The notes beneath the pieces are model-generated. The model was not told the origin of the DNA and ran no database searches. It worked only from the letters and a program-made list of their open reading frames with translations. Source: Sanguinoderma infundibulare (taxonomy: Eukaryota; Basidiomycota; Agaricomycetes; Polyporales; Polyporaceae). From it: a stretch of 64,000 nucleotides of DNA. This document shows, in pieces, positions 20,130-31,131 of this stretch. The stretch covers positions 62,001 to 126,000 of the forward strand of contig JAVLRN010000017.1 of assembly GCA_032821775.1 (NCBI GenBank), written 5' to 3'. The translations under genes and the position numbers were made by a program. Numbering within the stretch: position 1 is the first letter of the stretch; each line of letters starts with the position of its first letter.

Positions 20130-20818
20130 CTAGCGCTCCCCCTCCCCGATGTCCTCGTACCAATCCTAAGGCCCACGCATCTGTTAGAACCAGTCAAACT
20201 GACAAATTGGTCTTGTGCCGTACCTTAGGCTTCTCGCAAATATACTGCGCCATCAGCGTCTTGCATTTCTCGTCGTCCAAGACGACAACCTCGACGCCAC
20301 GGCTGCGTAGGAGGTCTTCCTCCCCTCTAAAGTTGACGTTCTCGCCGATGACCACCCGCGGAATTTTGTACAGCAGAATCGCGCCTGAGCACATGCTGCA
20401 CGGGCTATAGAAACAGCGGCATCGGGCCCATCAGCACCCGGGACGATCGATCCACCGTCTGTCAAGCAAGACGACAGCGCGGACATACCTAAGAGTCGTA
20501 TACTTCGGGAACGTAAGTCAGGATCAACGAAAGCTGGATGACTGATGGAAAACTCACCATGGTCGAGCTGCGATAGACGTCCGGCTTCAGACGGCCAGCA
20601 TTCGCGAGCGCTGCCGTCTCCCCATGGAGGATAGGCGAGCTCTTCTGGATGCGCTCGTTGTGCCCTGCTCCGATGACGCGCGGCGGCTCCCCTCCATCCG
20701 GGTGATAGACGAGGGCCGCGCCGATGGGCACGCCGCCTTCATCGTAGCTCTTCTTTGCATTCGCATACGCGACTTCCATCCACGTCTTGTCCGTGTCGAG
20801 AACTTGGGTCGGAGCCAT
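20130..20818 (-). CDS. FCY1: cytosine deaminase
   Basis: Four exons (20558-20818, 20489-20502, 20224-20404, 20130-20165) encode 163 residues, close to the 158 of yeast Fcy1. The enzyme hydrolyses cytosine to uracil and ammonia in pyrimidine salvage, acts as a cytosolic dimer, and also converts 5-fluorocytosine. The zinc site is complete: HGE (PILHGETAAL) in exon 1 and PCxxC (LSPCSMCSGA) split across exons 2 and 3. The C-terminus DWYEDIGEGER matches the family's W-E-DIG tail. Exon 2 is only 14 bp. All introns are GT-AG of 55-84 bp. The tail-to-head neighbour on the same strand is secreted protein A. Nothing looks damaged. Confidence 0.95.
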
Positions 20819-21180
20819 GAGGGGGTGAGGCTAGAGAGAGTAACGTTCGCTGAGGCCGGTACGATGCAAGTGCGGTGCGCGCTGATAAGGGCGATAACAG
20901 AACTGAGCAGTACTACCTTCCTTTTTCGAGCGAGCAGGAAGCGCAATGTTCTTATTTTCTACGATGGAGACAACTGTGGAAGTTGGTGCATCAAGCATTC
21001 GAGTTGAGGCAAACCAAAGGAATATAGTGCGTGAGTATGATCATTCGCGAACGGATGATCATAAAACGGGCAATACAACAAAAATGGCCGCCCTCAGCCA
21101 ATAACGATACTTTTAGCATCCGAACAGAAGAGCCCCAAACCCCACAATCGAAAGAAATGTACAGCCCATGCCACAGTCGC

Positions 21181-23038
21181 TCATACCAAGCTGCGAAAAC
21201 AGCAGTCAGTCTCAAGTTTCAACCCCACTCTGCCACACCCACAAGCGAAGCCGCAAAACTCACCTCGCACCAGAGACAGCCTCATCCGCGACCGAAACAG
21301 CCGCGCCGAGCGCGCTGGCCGGGCACGCGAGCCCCGCCCTCTTCGCGAGGAGCGCCGCGCGCGCCTTCCGGCCCGTGTACGCGCGGCGGGCGGCGCTGTC
21401 CCCGAAGCACTTCTTGAAGAGGTCGAATGTCTTCTGGAACAGGGTCACGCTCGTGCTCTTGTCGAACAGGCTCAGGAAAGCGGCGTCCGCGCCAGCGGAG
21501 ACGGTGAGGCCTGATGTGATATCGACGCAGCCGCCGAAGGACTTGTCGGTGGACGACCCGCTCGCGGCGTTGGCGGAGGCGGTGAGCGAGAGGTCGATGC
21601 CGGCCTCGCCGTCGACGTCGAGGTGGACGGTCGCCTTGGCCTTGCCTGCGAGCGCGCTGATGCCGAAGGCGATGGTGGGGATGATGTGCGCGTTCACCTG
21701 GCCGTTCGACGTGACGTCGGGGGAAACGGAGAGCTGGACGTTGGAGTCACCCGGGGTGAAAGTGCCGGCGGACTGGCCCTGGGGAGGGAACATGAGCTGC
21801 GCGCCGCAGATGTTGTAGTCAATGCCGACGGCGGTGGTGAGATCGGCGTCGAGCGTCGCATCCGCCGCTGCGTTGACAGAGAACGTAGGGCCAATGCTCA
21901 GGAGCCCCGGGAAGTCTAGTCCGGGGAGACCGACCGTAAAGAGCGTGATCTGGCCGGTGCTGATCGTACCAGTGAGGGTAGCATCGATATTGAGGGTGCC
22001 ACTTAGAGTGGTATCGAGACCGACAAAGAGACCGAATTCATCCAGCTTGGGAGGGACAAGGGTGCCCGCCGCTGCGACGCCGAAGTTGACCGTCCCGTCG
22101 ACTGTCCCATCGAGATCGACCGTCGCTGAACCCGAGAATCCGGGGATGGCACCGCTTGCCGGGCAGTCGATCGACTGGTCGAAGAGTGTAACGTCCTTGT
22201 CGAAGTTGATCGGGCTGCTGCCGTTTATGGTCTTGTGAATCTCTCCGATGTTGTCCAGGGTTTTGCCAACCCAATCGAGCAGACCACGCTTGGAGAGCTG
22301 GCCATCGGTAGGGGGAGCGTGGGTGAAGTTGTCAGCGACGCCGGGGATCGATGATCCCTGTATGAAGATCGTGATGTTGCCTGTCCTGCGTATTTGGGTT
22401 GGGTACTTGCAGAAGCATAGGTTTAACGGCGAAACACTCACTTTGCGGCATCAGCGGTATGGAAGGCGGTCGACAGGGCAGTGCCCATGACCTGCGGAGT
22501 GGTACCGTCGCGACGCGTCAGGAGTGATCGCTTGCTCGCCGGGATGGTCTGGTTCTTGTGAACCCACTGGCGCGTGACGAGCGCGAAAGGCATGGAGCCG
22601 CACTATCTTGCTACCGGCTTAGCAGCGCGTCGTATTGAAAGAGGGGAAATGAACGTACGGAAGTCGGCAGACGAACGATGGTCCCGGCGGCACCATCCTG
22701 GTTAACGTGGTCGCATCCCTTAGACGGGTCCGAGCACACCAAACGAATATCCTGATCCGCGGTGTTCGCGTCACAGTCAAGAATCTCCCAGCCGGCAGCA
22801 GTCGTCAAGTCCGAGATACCGGATTGCGAGCCCGCCTATGTGCGTGTCACCAGCTGAGCGCTTGCATTCGAAACGTGATAGAAAACTCGGACAATGCACT
22901 CACAATCTGAACCGTCCCAGAACCATTGCCGGTGTTAATGTCCCAACTACACTGGCCGAAGCAAGGCTTGCTCCAATCGTTGGCTGCGCGAACGGCGAGA
23001 GGGAGGAGAGCGGCGACGAAGAGAGGGCTGAAAACCAT
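21181..23038 (-). CDS. secreted family protein A
   Basis: Five exons (22904-23038, 22659-22835, 22442-22602, 21264-22385, 21181-21190) give 534 residues. The N-terminus (VFSPLFVAALLPLAVRA) is a signal peptide cut before ANDW. Paired cysteines follow (PCFGQCSWD, DCD, VCSDPSKGC, PTSCGS). Then comes a long Gly/Thr/Val/Asp-rich region with repeated amphipathic beta-like segments (TVDLDGTVDGTV, LPGLDFPGLLSIGPTFSV, PGDSNVQLSVSPDV), and a C-terminal Ala-rich tail with one more cysteine pair (KKCFG, LACP). It is a paralogue of B (35630) and C (41147). The last exon encodes only three residues and shares phase with theirs. I do not know the function; a domain of the DUF7223 type is possible but unchecked. 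A TATATAAG-like box lies about 160 bp upstream. Confidence 0.88.
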
Positions 23039-24768
23039 GGCGTAGAGACTCGAAAAGAAAATGTACGAAGAAAACGAATGGGTAGTAAAAGGGAATGGGG
23101 CGGCTTAGATGCCGGAAAGAAAGGAGAGGGCGAGCGAAAAACGAAGTGAGGAATCACCAGGACCCGGGAGGAAGCCAGGTGCTGTCGCACCCGGGAACTT
23201 ATATGCGACTGCGCACAGCGGTGGACGCGACGGACTGAGAACCGACGGTGCCTGCCACTGGACGGTGACCATCCCGTCGTCCAGGACCCAGGTAGATCAA
23301 GCCGGTTGCGATGTTCTTGGCGCATCTAAGCGCGAGGCTGAACGGCCATTAGGAAACGTCCAGGGAACGTAACACTGTTGATCTGCGGAAGCAGTACCGC
23401 GTGCAACCTGCAATCAAAGATGGACCTGCGAAAGCATGACCTGGGCGCTGGTCCAGCCACGCCGGCTGGAAAGGGTGAACTGTCGCAACGCCACTCACGA
23501 TGGTAACGAAGCCCTCTGAGTCCAATCCTGAACCTGTGTCGTGGTGCCGAGTGGTTGATAAGCCAAATGGAAACCCAAGTCATCGTCCGTCAACTCACCG
23601 TCAAGTAGAAGTAGTTTGTCGATGTAAGCACTGTGGAGAAGAAGATTGAGATCGGTAACAACAGCACGCTCTATCAAGGGGTGGGAAAACATATTTGAAA
23701 GATGACGCCAGTTTCGAAAGCGTTGGCAGTGCAAATGATGTCGGTGTCGCCGGTCGTCAACATGGATGATCCCTGTGCCAGCGCTCTTCCGTGGTATGTT
23801 ATCCTCCGAGGACAAGCTCCAACGAAGTTTTCAGACGGAGTCCTGCAAACCGTTGAGCGTTCGATAGAGCAGCGCTCGACGTGACGGTGTAAAGCTAATG
23901 ACTTGCTTACTTCAGCGATTGGCGACCCTCGGACTTTTAGTTCATCCCTTCCGTATGTTTCGGATATATCCCACTTGCAATCCCGCACAGGTTTAGACAG
24001 GTTTATGCCTCTACGTAAACGCGGGGTCACTGATCATCACAACGCGGGTCCGGCCACCGCACAAGTGTCACCGTGCGGTCCCACGCCCCCTCAGGGCTTG
24101 GCAATATTCGAACCTAAGCCTGAGCGCGCACGAACCCCGGGGATGCGGTCCACCAGTGCACCAACAAACTACCTAATGGACGGCCAACCGGTGGCACCTC
24201 ATCGTGTCACGACATCTCCGCCAGAGATCCGGAGCCGAAATTTGCAGCCCACCTGTCGGTCGCTCACGCAGTATTCCGAGGTGCGAGCATACATACCTCG
24301 GACGCACGACTCGACATCTCGGAAACTTGCAAGTCCTGTTTCCGGATAACGTTCTATGTGAAAAGCACGGTCCGCTTTAACTAAATATCGGGCCCTCACC
24401 AGTCACAGGCGGGTCTTGTCGAGATTGAAAACGAAGCTGTTCCGGACACGACGTTTAGTCCTCCTTCTTTACGCGCATGGTCTGCAGAGTCATAAGGGCA
24501 TGAGACCAATAAGTACCGTGCAGCAAGCTTCGTGACGCGCCTTGCTCGTCGAAAACCCTGCAGGGCCGAGGGGCTCGGGATGCATCCCACACTACTTGTA
24601 AGTTGTTGCATTCAACTCGGATAAATCATACAACCAGTTGGCATCTACGTTTCTACTTTCTACCGGTGTCCCCTAGTATACTGGGATTTTATTTATTTTA
24701 TTTCACAGGGAATCATGACTTCACCGACCTTCTTTCTAGCTTCCGCGATTACCATCGATACAGACGGG
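23039..24768. other. intergenic
   Basis: About 1.7 kb between the divergent-looking upstream side of protein A and the 3' end of the monooxygenase. Only shadow frames; no recognisable gene or repeat. Confidence 0.5.
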
Positions 24769-27183
24769 TCACTCGTAGCGGTGTTCGCTGCCGCTGCCGG
24801 CGAGGACGCCCTCCTCGATGGCCTTGATCTCTGTAAACATGCCAAGCCAACGTAGATCAGTAACAACAGACGCAAATGAACATACTCCCCTCCGAACGAA
24901 GGAAAGATCGAGAAAGTGAACCCAGGGAGACTCACGCAACGCGACGTGCTTCGAGTGGAACCGGCACCACATCAGGTTGCCCATCATGAACCAGAAGTTG
25001 GGCACGCCCGTGTCTCGCCAGACGTTCCGCAGTTCACCCTCCTCGTCCAGGGTCCACTGCGGCTTCACCCGCGCCGCCGTGTCCTCCCCGAGGATCTTCT
25101 TGACCGTCACCATCGGCGAGTCGAAGCTGGACCAAGGGGGACGTAGCGTTAGCACACATGATCAAAATGCGAGATTGCGGGAGAGGAGGGAAGGGAAGGG
25201 CGTGAAGTCCGAGTACAGGAGGGAGAGACACACCCGGTAGCAAACATGACGACGTCCGCGTCGATCGTGCTCCCGTCCTCGAACTCGAATCCGGTCTTCG
25301 TGAACCGCTTGATGAGGCTGTCGCTCTTCAGCTTGATCTTCCCGTCGATCAAGAGCTGCGATGCCCCCACATCTGTGCGTCGTCCGCATGTCAGTACCTA
25401 CGGTAAGACCACTGGAGTAGTGGAACGCACCGAGGTAATAGCCGCCCCCACGTCTCCGCGCCTGAGCCAGGAAGCCCGATCCATTGGGACCGAGGTTTGT
25501 GCGGAAGCCGACCTTTTGAAGGCCTTCGAGGAGCTCCCTGCGAACAACACAATGAGCATTCTGCGCAAGACAAGAGACAGAGACGCACTTGTCGGCCTCG
25601 GCGATGGCAGCGGTGTGCCGCTTTGAGATCTCCTCCGTGATCCAGATCGGCATCGAAGAGTCGATGCGGTCCGCGACGTCCGTCGGCCACGAGCCTTCCC
25701 ACCAGAGGTCTGCGCGGGCGCACAGGACGCGTCAGGAGACCGGAGAGCCCGCGGGGTGAGCGTAAGAGATACGTACGGCCGAGCATGCCGGGCATGCCGT
25801 TTTTCGTGGTCATGATGTAGGTGCTGTCGCGCTGGTAGATCGTCACATCTACGGCGCGGAACGACGTCAGCAGGGACATAGCGGAAGACACTAGATCACT
25901 CACCGACGCCGTGCTCCACGTAATCCGCGGCGATATCGTGCGCTTCCCGACAACTTAGCCTTCCATGCAACCCGCTTTAGGAGACAAGCTCACCAGAGGT
26001 AGCAGCCCCAACGATGAACACCTTCTTTCCCAAATGATCCTTCGCCAAGTTGTGGGTCGTGGAGTGGAGGACCTGCCCTTGGAACTCCTCCCGCCCCTCG
26101 ATCTCCGGGATGAATGGGTTGTTTCCGCCCAAACCGATCGCAGACACGACGTGCCTGACGTGGAGGACGCGCGTAGAGCCATCCGCGCGCTCCACGGTGA
26201 CATCCCACTCGTTGTTCGCGTCCTGCGTTGCCTTCGTGACCGTCGACGACGTCCAGACGTTCAGCTCGAGCGCCTCCGCGTAAGCCTCGAGCCAGTTCGC
26301 GAGCTTGTGGGCGGGGGTGTATACCGGCCAAGACGCGGGGAACCTGTGTGCCCCGTTAGGCAGAGGATTACACATGCGCGGAGGATCACTCACGGGATGT
26401 AGGGCAGGTGATCGTACCCTGCAGGACGTTCGACGATCCTTATCGCGGTGAATAATACGGCGCGTACTCACAGACGGGATCATGCAGACACAACGCCTGG
26501 TATCTCTCCCTCCACCGATCACCGACCCGCTCGTACTTCTCCACGACGAGCGTCGGGATGTCCAGCAACTTCAGCCGCGCCGCGACGGTCAGCCCGCTCT
26601 GGCCACCGCCCACGATAAGGACTGTCGGGTCCCGATCCGCAAACTCGCGTTCGCGTTCGCGCTGGGAAAGCCACTTGCCATGGTTAGGCAGGTGGTTCCG
26701 GAGCTCGCCTGTCTTCTCCGGGAAGCCCTTGAGGTCCTCGAGGTTCGCGTAGAACGTGAAGTCCGTCCAGCCGCCGTCCGCGGTGGGGATCAGACGCGCG
26801 ATGCCGCTGCACTGGCCGGTCTTCGTCGAGAACGTAAACTGCGCGAGGACCCACGCGAGATCGGGGAACGGGTTCTCAAACTTGGCGTCGGTGAGCTGGA
26901 AGTCGGTGGGCGCGTTGAGCGCGAGCCTGTCTTCGAGGAACTTGCGGATCTTGGGCGCGGTGTGGAACGTGCGGAAGGCCCAGGTGAGGGCGAGCATGTC
27001 GCGCCACCAGGCGTCGGGCGAGAAGAGCGAGAGGACGCCATCGATGTCGCTGGATTGGACGTACTTTGCGAATGAGTCCAGCCAGAGCTGCGCGACCTTC
27101 TTCGCGTCGACGTCGGCCGGCACTGCAGACACGCCAAGGCGGTCGAGTGTGGGTAGGATCGCAGAGGGAGTTTCGATGGCCAT
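24769..27183 (-). CDS. flavin-containing monooxygenase with N-terminal NTF2/SnoaL-like region
   Basis: Ten exons (26472-27183, 26394-26418, 25994-26343, 25904-25942, 25777-25848, 25589-25709, 25431-25537, 25234-25372, 24936-25126, 24769-24830) give 605 residues. Residues about 25-160 resemble a SnoaL/NTF2-like fold. An FAD Rossmann motif (VLIVGGGQSGLTVAARL) follows at about 190, then the FMO-type motif (FQGQVLHSTTH), an NAD(P) motif (FIVGAATSAHD) and the FATG-like MFATGF. This matches the fungal YUCCA/FMO-like group that oxygenates small substrates using NADPH and O2; the substrate cannot be read from sequence. The start at 27183 is preferred because a TATAAAT (27236-27242) lies about 54 bp upstream, although an in-frame ATG exists at 27222. 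Confidence 0.93.
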
Positions 27184-28682
27184 GACGAGGGAGTGCTTGA
27201 TACGAAGACGTAGACTCACCAAGACTCAAGAGCAGATTTATAGAGACTTGTAGAGCTTCCGGACGGCTCGAGCTCAAGCCGCGAGCCGGTTTGCATCCCA
27301 AGTGGTCAAATGATGAAATAATGTCCTGTTTTGACGCAGGGCCTTCCCACGGCAGCCAATGGGTCGTCCACGTGCGTCGTTATTACCGAAACCGCAAATC
27401 AAAAAGCGCCGCTTTTTGCATCCACAGGAGGAAAGGGGCATTCGGAACAGGGGCCGCAGATAATCGGATATGATGCTAGATGCAGAAAGAATCGCAGATG
27501 GGGTTGAGTAGACACGAGGTTGGTCGTGTGGCTGCCAAGCACGGTCAGGAAGAAGGCTCGCGTGGGCAACAGCGGAACACATGCGCACCATGATGTGAAG
27601 AGCTGTCGAAGGGGATAAGGACGTCATTTTCGATCTAAGTATTGGTTTCGAAGGGCCAATTCTTCGACGGGGTCCATCTTCGGGTCCAGATGAACGTTTC
27701 GCCTCCTCCGTAGGGTTGCAAGGTTTGGACCACGAGATTGCTCACCGGTTGTAGGGCGGACCTCCTGATTCGCATCAGCTGTTCAGAACTAGTCACTTGG
27801 ACGCCGCCTGGATGCCGTAGGACCAGTCTTGAGAGTGCAATAGGAGACATGCGACCACGGCAGAGACGGACATGTAAAGAAAGATTCAAGCTGGGGGAAG
27901 CCATGCTGCGTCGTGACCGCCTAAAGCACATCGCCAAACACCGACCAACAATAGGCCGATGGGTCCGGTGAGACGCTGAACCTGTTCCTGGTATGAATGC
28001 GCGCTGCACAGGGCGAAGAGGCTGAGAAGCCACGCATATAGGGGGGTGTTTCCCGATAACTTGGTGGGGGAGTAGAAAGGGAAGTAGGAAGGCAGGAAGC
28101 AGCCCGGGAACAGCTTGAAGGCTTGCTTATATAGTGGATTCCTCTCCCGTATACTAGTTCACCCTCTGTCTACATTTACCTTCACGCCATGACGATCGAG
28201 AGTGTCCTCGATCCAGACACCGTTGGAATGACGGGGCTGTATCGGGAACCTCATCACCTGCTCGGAAGCACAACATGTCAAGGGTGTGGATCACGTAATC
28301 CGAACGCTGAGCATGTTTCTGGAGAGGTATTTATTCTAGTTCCTCCGTAGGAAGCATATAGGACGGTGATTATCGTATAGCAGTGTGTATGGCCGAAGAC
28401 ATGACCGCCCTCCACGTAAGGACTACTAGCTAACTCGGCAACGTCACCTACAGCGCAACAGACACCAGGAATGGAACGACAATGCGACGCCAAGTAGTAG
28501 TCCGAGATCGCGATGCCAATAAGTTAGATATGAAACGATCACCGAAAGAGTCCAGAGCAGAAACATCAGTCCTCCGATATTCGACGAAGGGTGAATGCGG
28601 AAGGCGAAATATCCAGCCCAATCATGAACAGTCGTATCGGGCGTATATCGCGGTCCGAGTCAGGTCGTCGCAGGTCGTAAGT
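27184..28682. other. intergenic
   Basis: About 1.5 kb. It contains the monooxygenase promoter with TATAAAT at 27236-27242 (minus) and a short plus-strand frame at 28189. Otherwise nothing recognisable. Confidence 0.5.
28189..28350 (+). CDS. possible small orphan ORF
   Basis: A 53-codon frame from ATG to TAG. A TATATAG-like box lies about 60 bp upstream (near 28127), and a CxxC pair is present (TTCQGCGS). No homology recognised. It could be chance or the 5' end of a lost gene. Confidence 0.2.
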   Translation: MTIESVLDPDTVGMTGLYREPHHLLGSTTCQGCGSRNPNAEHVSGEVFILVPP

Positions 28683-31131
28683 TCACTGAGCAGCCTTGAT
28701 GAGGTCCGCCGCCTTCTCCGCCACGCCGTACAGCGTACTCGACAGGTGCGCGCTGATCTGCAGCGGGAGGACCGACGCGTCGACGACGCGCACATTGGCC
28801 GTGTCGTACACCCTCAGCTGCGCGTCGACGACCCCACCCAGGCTCCGCTTCATCATCGCCGCCGTGCCGATCGGGTGCGAGACCGCCGCGAAGCCCGCCC
28901 CGGTGCCGTCCTGGTCGATCCACCTCTTCCAGTCCGCGTCCGAGCCCCCGTTGCCGTTGTCGGGCACCGTCGCGAGCCCGGGGACCGTTTCGCCCTTGGT
29001 GCCGCGGAGGCCGGCGAGGGGGGCCGTGGAGAGGACCTTGCGCGAGAGCCGGGCGCCCGCGATCTGGACGTCGAGGTCCCAGTCGACGCTGAAGTAGTTC
29101 ACGTTGACCGACGGCTTTTGGAACGGGTTTGCGGACTGCAGAATGAGGATCGCGTGTCAGCGTCAACGTGGACGGGAGACGAAAGGGGTGGAAAGAAGGG
29201 GTGAAATCGACGAACCGTGATCGTGACGTTGCCGCGGGAGAAGGGTAGGAGCTGCCACATGTCAATTCCGAGGGCGCTGTGAACGAGGGGCGTGAGCTCT
29301 GTGAGCGAAACGCTAGTCAGGAATGACTTGAGACATACTCGGGGTAACCGCTATCGAAGAACATCTCGACCACAGGCGCTAGAAAAGAAACAGTTCTCAG
29401 CTTGACTCCTTCTCCCACGAAGCGCGCTCAACACTCACCGTTGTTGTTAATGATAAGCCCAGCCTGGATGTTGAAAATAGTCTCCAGCGCGGAGGAGGAC
29501 AGCGCATTCTTGGATTGCGACTGTGCCCAAGTGGCGAGTGACGACTGGATCTTCTGGACCGACGCGTTCGCGTTCGACCCGAAGAGCTGGTAGATATTCG
29601 GATACGCGATGGCGTCGGTCGGTCCGCGGCCGTCCGGGTTGAAGCCGTTGCCCGACGCGCCGAGAGAGGTCATGGTCTGCTCCTGCAAGTTCCTGCCGAC
29701 GGTCTTCAGGTCGACAACCGTGTTGATCCCAAGCCCACTGAGGACGGCAGAGTCCCCGATGCCAGAGTGCTGCAAGAGTGCGGGGGTCTGAAAATAGCGC
29801 AGTAACGTAAATCAACTTCCGTAACAGCACTCGAAGGCAGGTGTCGGGCAAAGCGTACGTTGATAGCACCAGCAGCGAGGATGACCTCCTTGCGTGCGTA
29901 CGCGACCTGTCTGCTTCCAGTGCTGTCCGCCCGTCCGAACTCGACACCGGTCGCAACGTGGGGCACACTGGTGCCGTTCTGGAAGAGAACCTTCGTGACC
30001 TATGGTAGGGAAGTTTAAGCTCGACATAACCTTGCCGGACAGCATCGCGGTTCGTCCGAAGAACAAAGACCGCATGACTGACCAGATGCTCAATCAGAAG
30101 CGTCCATCCCGGCCGTGCGCCCTCGACGGGCGTATAGTATGCCTCGATGGACGACGAGCGGTAGTCGTTCCTGTGCCAGTCCAGACTCTACGACGTCCAC
30201 CGTACGTTAACGTGTCAGCCTGCAACGCCCCTATGGAACAAGCGCGGAGGGAAATCGCACCAGGGGAGTGAATGAAACACAGTTCGGCGTCCCGCCGTTC
30301 AAATCCTTGTAGTGCTTGATGCCCGTGACGTTGACGATGGTGTCTACGAACGCCTTCATCTGCGGTCCGCCATACATCAGGTCCGGGAATGTCGCCTGGA
30401 CAGGGCCAGACGTGCCATGGTACGACGCAATCGACTGGGCGCCCTTGACCTGCTGCTGGGCGTTGGGAGCGGAGAACGTCTCAGCCTGAACGTCAATGTG
30501 GTCAGTACGGCGCTCCGTACGCAATCGGGAGAAGGTGCGAAGACAAGGTGGCGTACCTTCTTCATGTACGCAAAGAGGCCTGCCCAGTTCCATCCGACGG
30601 TCTGTTCGGAATCTTCGAGCAGGCTGGACATCGCGTCGTACTGTGCGTTTAACCCGCGAGTCCAGTGGCCTCCGTTGATGGAGGTGCTACCGCCCAGCGT
30701 CTTGCCACTTCATGGGGGGATTCAGCTGTACACATCGCGCACATGGCTCAGGTTACTCACCCGTGAATAACCTTGTGGCGGTCAGACGGCCATGCCCAGT
30801 CCATAGGCCCGTTGAACGCTTTGCTGTACTGGTAGATGTCGTATACCTGGGGGTTCGTCCGGTTGTCGCCGCCTGCCTCGATGAGCAGGACGGAGACAGA
30901 CGAGTTCTCGGCAAGGCGCGCGGCGACAGTAACTCCGGTGAGACCCGCCCCGACGACGATATAGTCGTAGGTCTGTCCGCTGACCCCGCTCGCGTCGGCC
31001 GTCAGCCCGCCCGCGCGTTTGTGCAGATTTGTGTTGGATTGGGACGTCGATGTGTATGTGGACGCAGATGCGCTCCCGGCGAAGAGAGCGAGTGCGCCCA
31101 CCGCCAGCGCAGCAAAGGAGCGTGAGGGCAT
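28683..31131 (-). CDS. secreted GMC oxidoreductase (glucose-oxidase/dehydrogenase type, AA3_2-like)
   Basis: Nine exons (30761-31131, 30557-30707, 30261-30485, 30083-30187, 29859-29999, 29439-29787, 29339-29378, 29216-29276, 28683-29135) give 631 residues. A signal peptide (residues 1-23, [19 protein letters not shown]) precedes the FAD-binding motif [22 protein letters not shown] signature 1 ([15 protein letters not shown]) and signature 2 ([16 protein letters not shown]) are intact. The active-site His is in [10 protein letters not shown]; the C-terminal motif is [15 protein letters not shown]. Enzymes of this family oxidise sugars or alcohols outside the cell, using FAD and giving H2O2 or reducing quinones; the exact substrate is not readable. 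Two alternative acceptors exist for exon 8. The one giving [12 protein letters not shown] keeps frame and family sequence. Confidence 0.94.
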
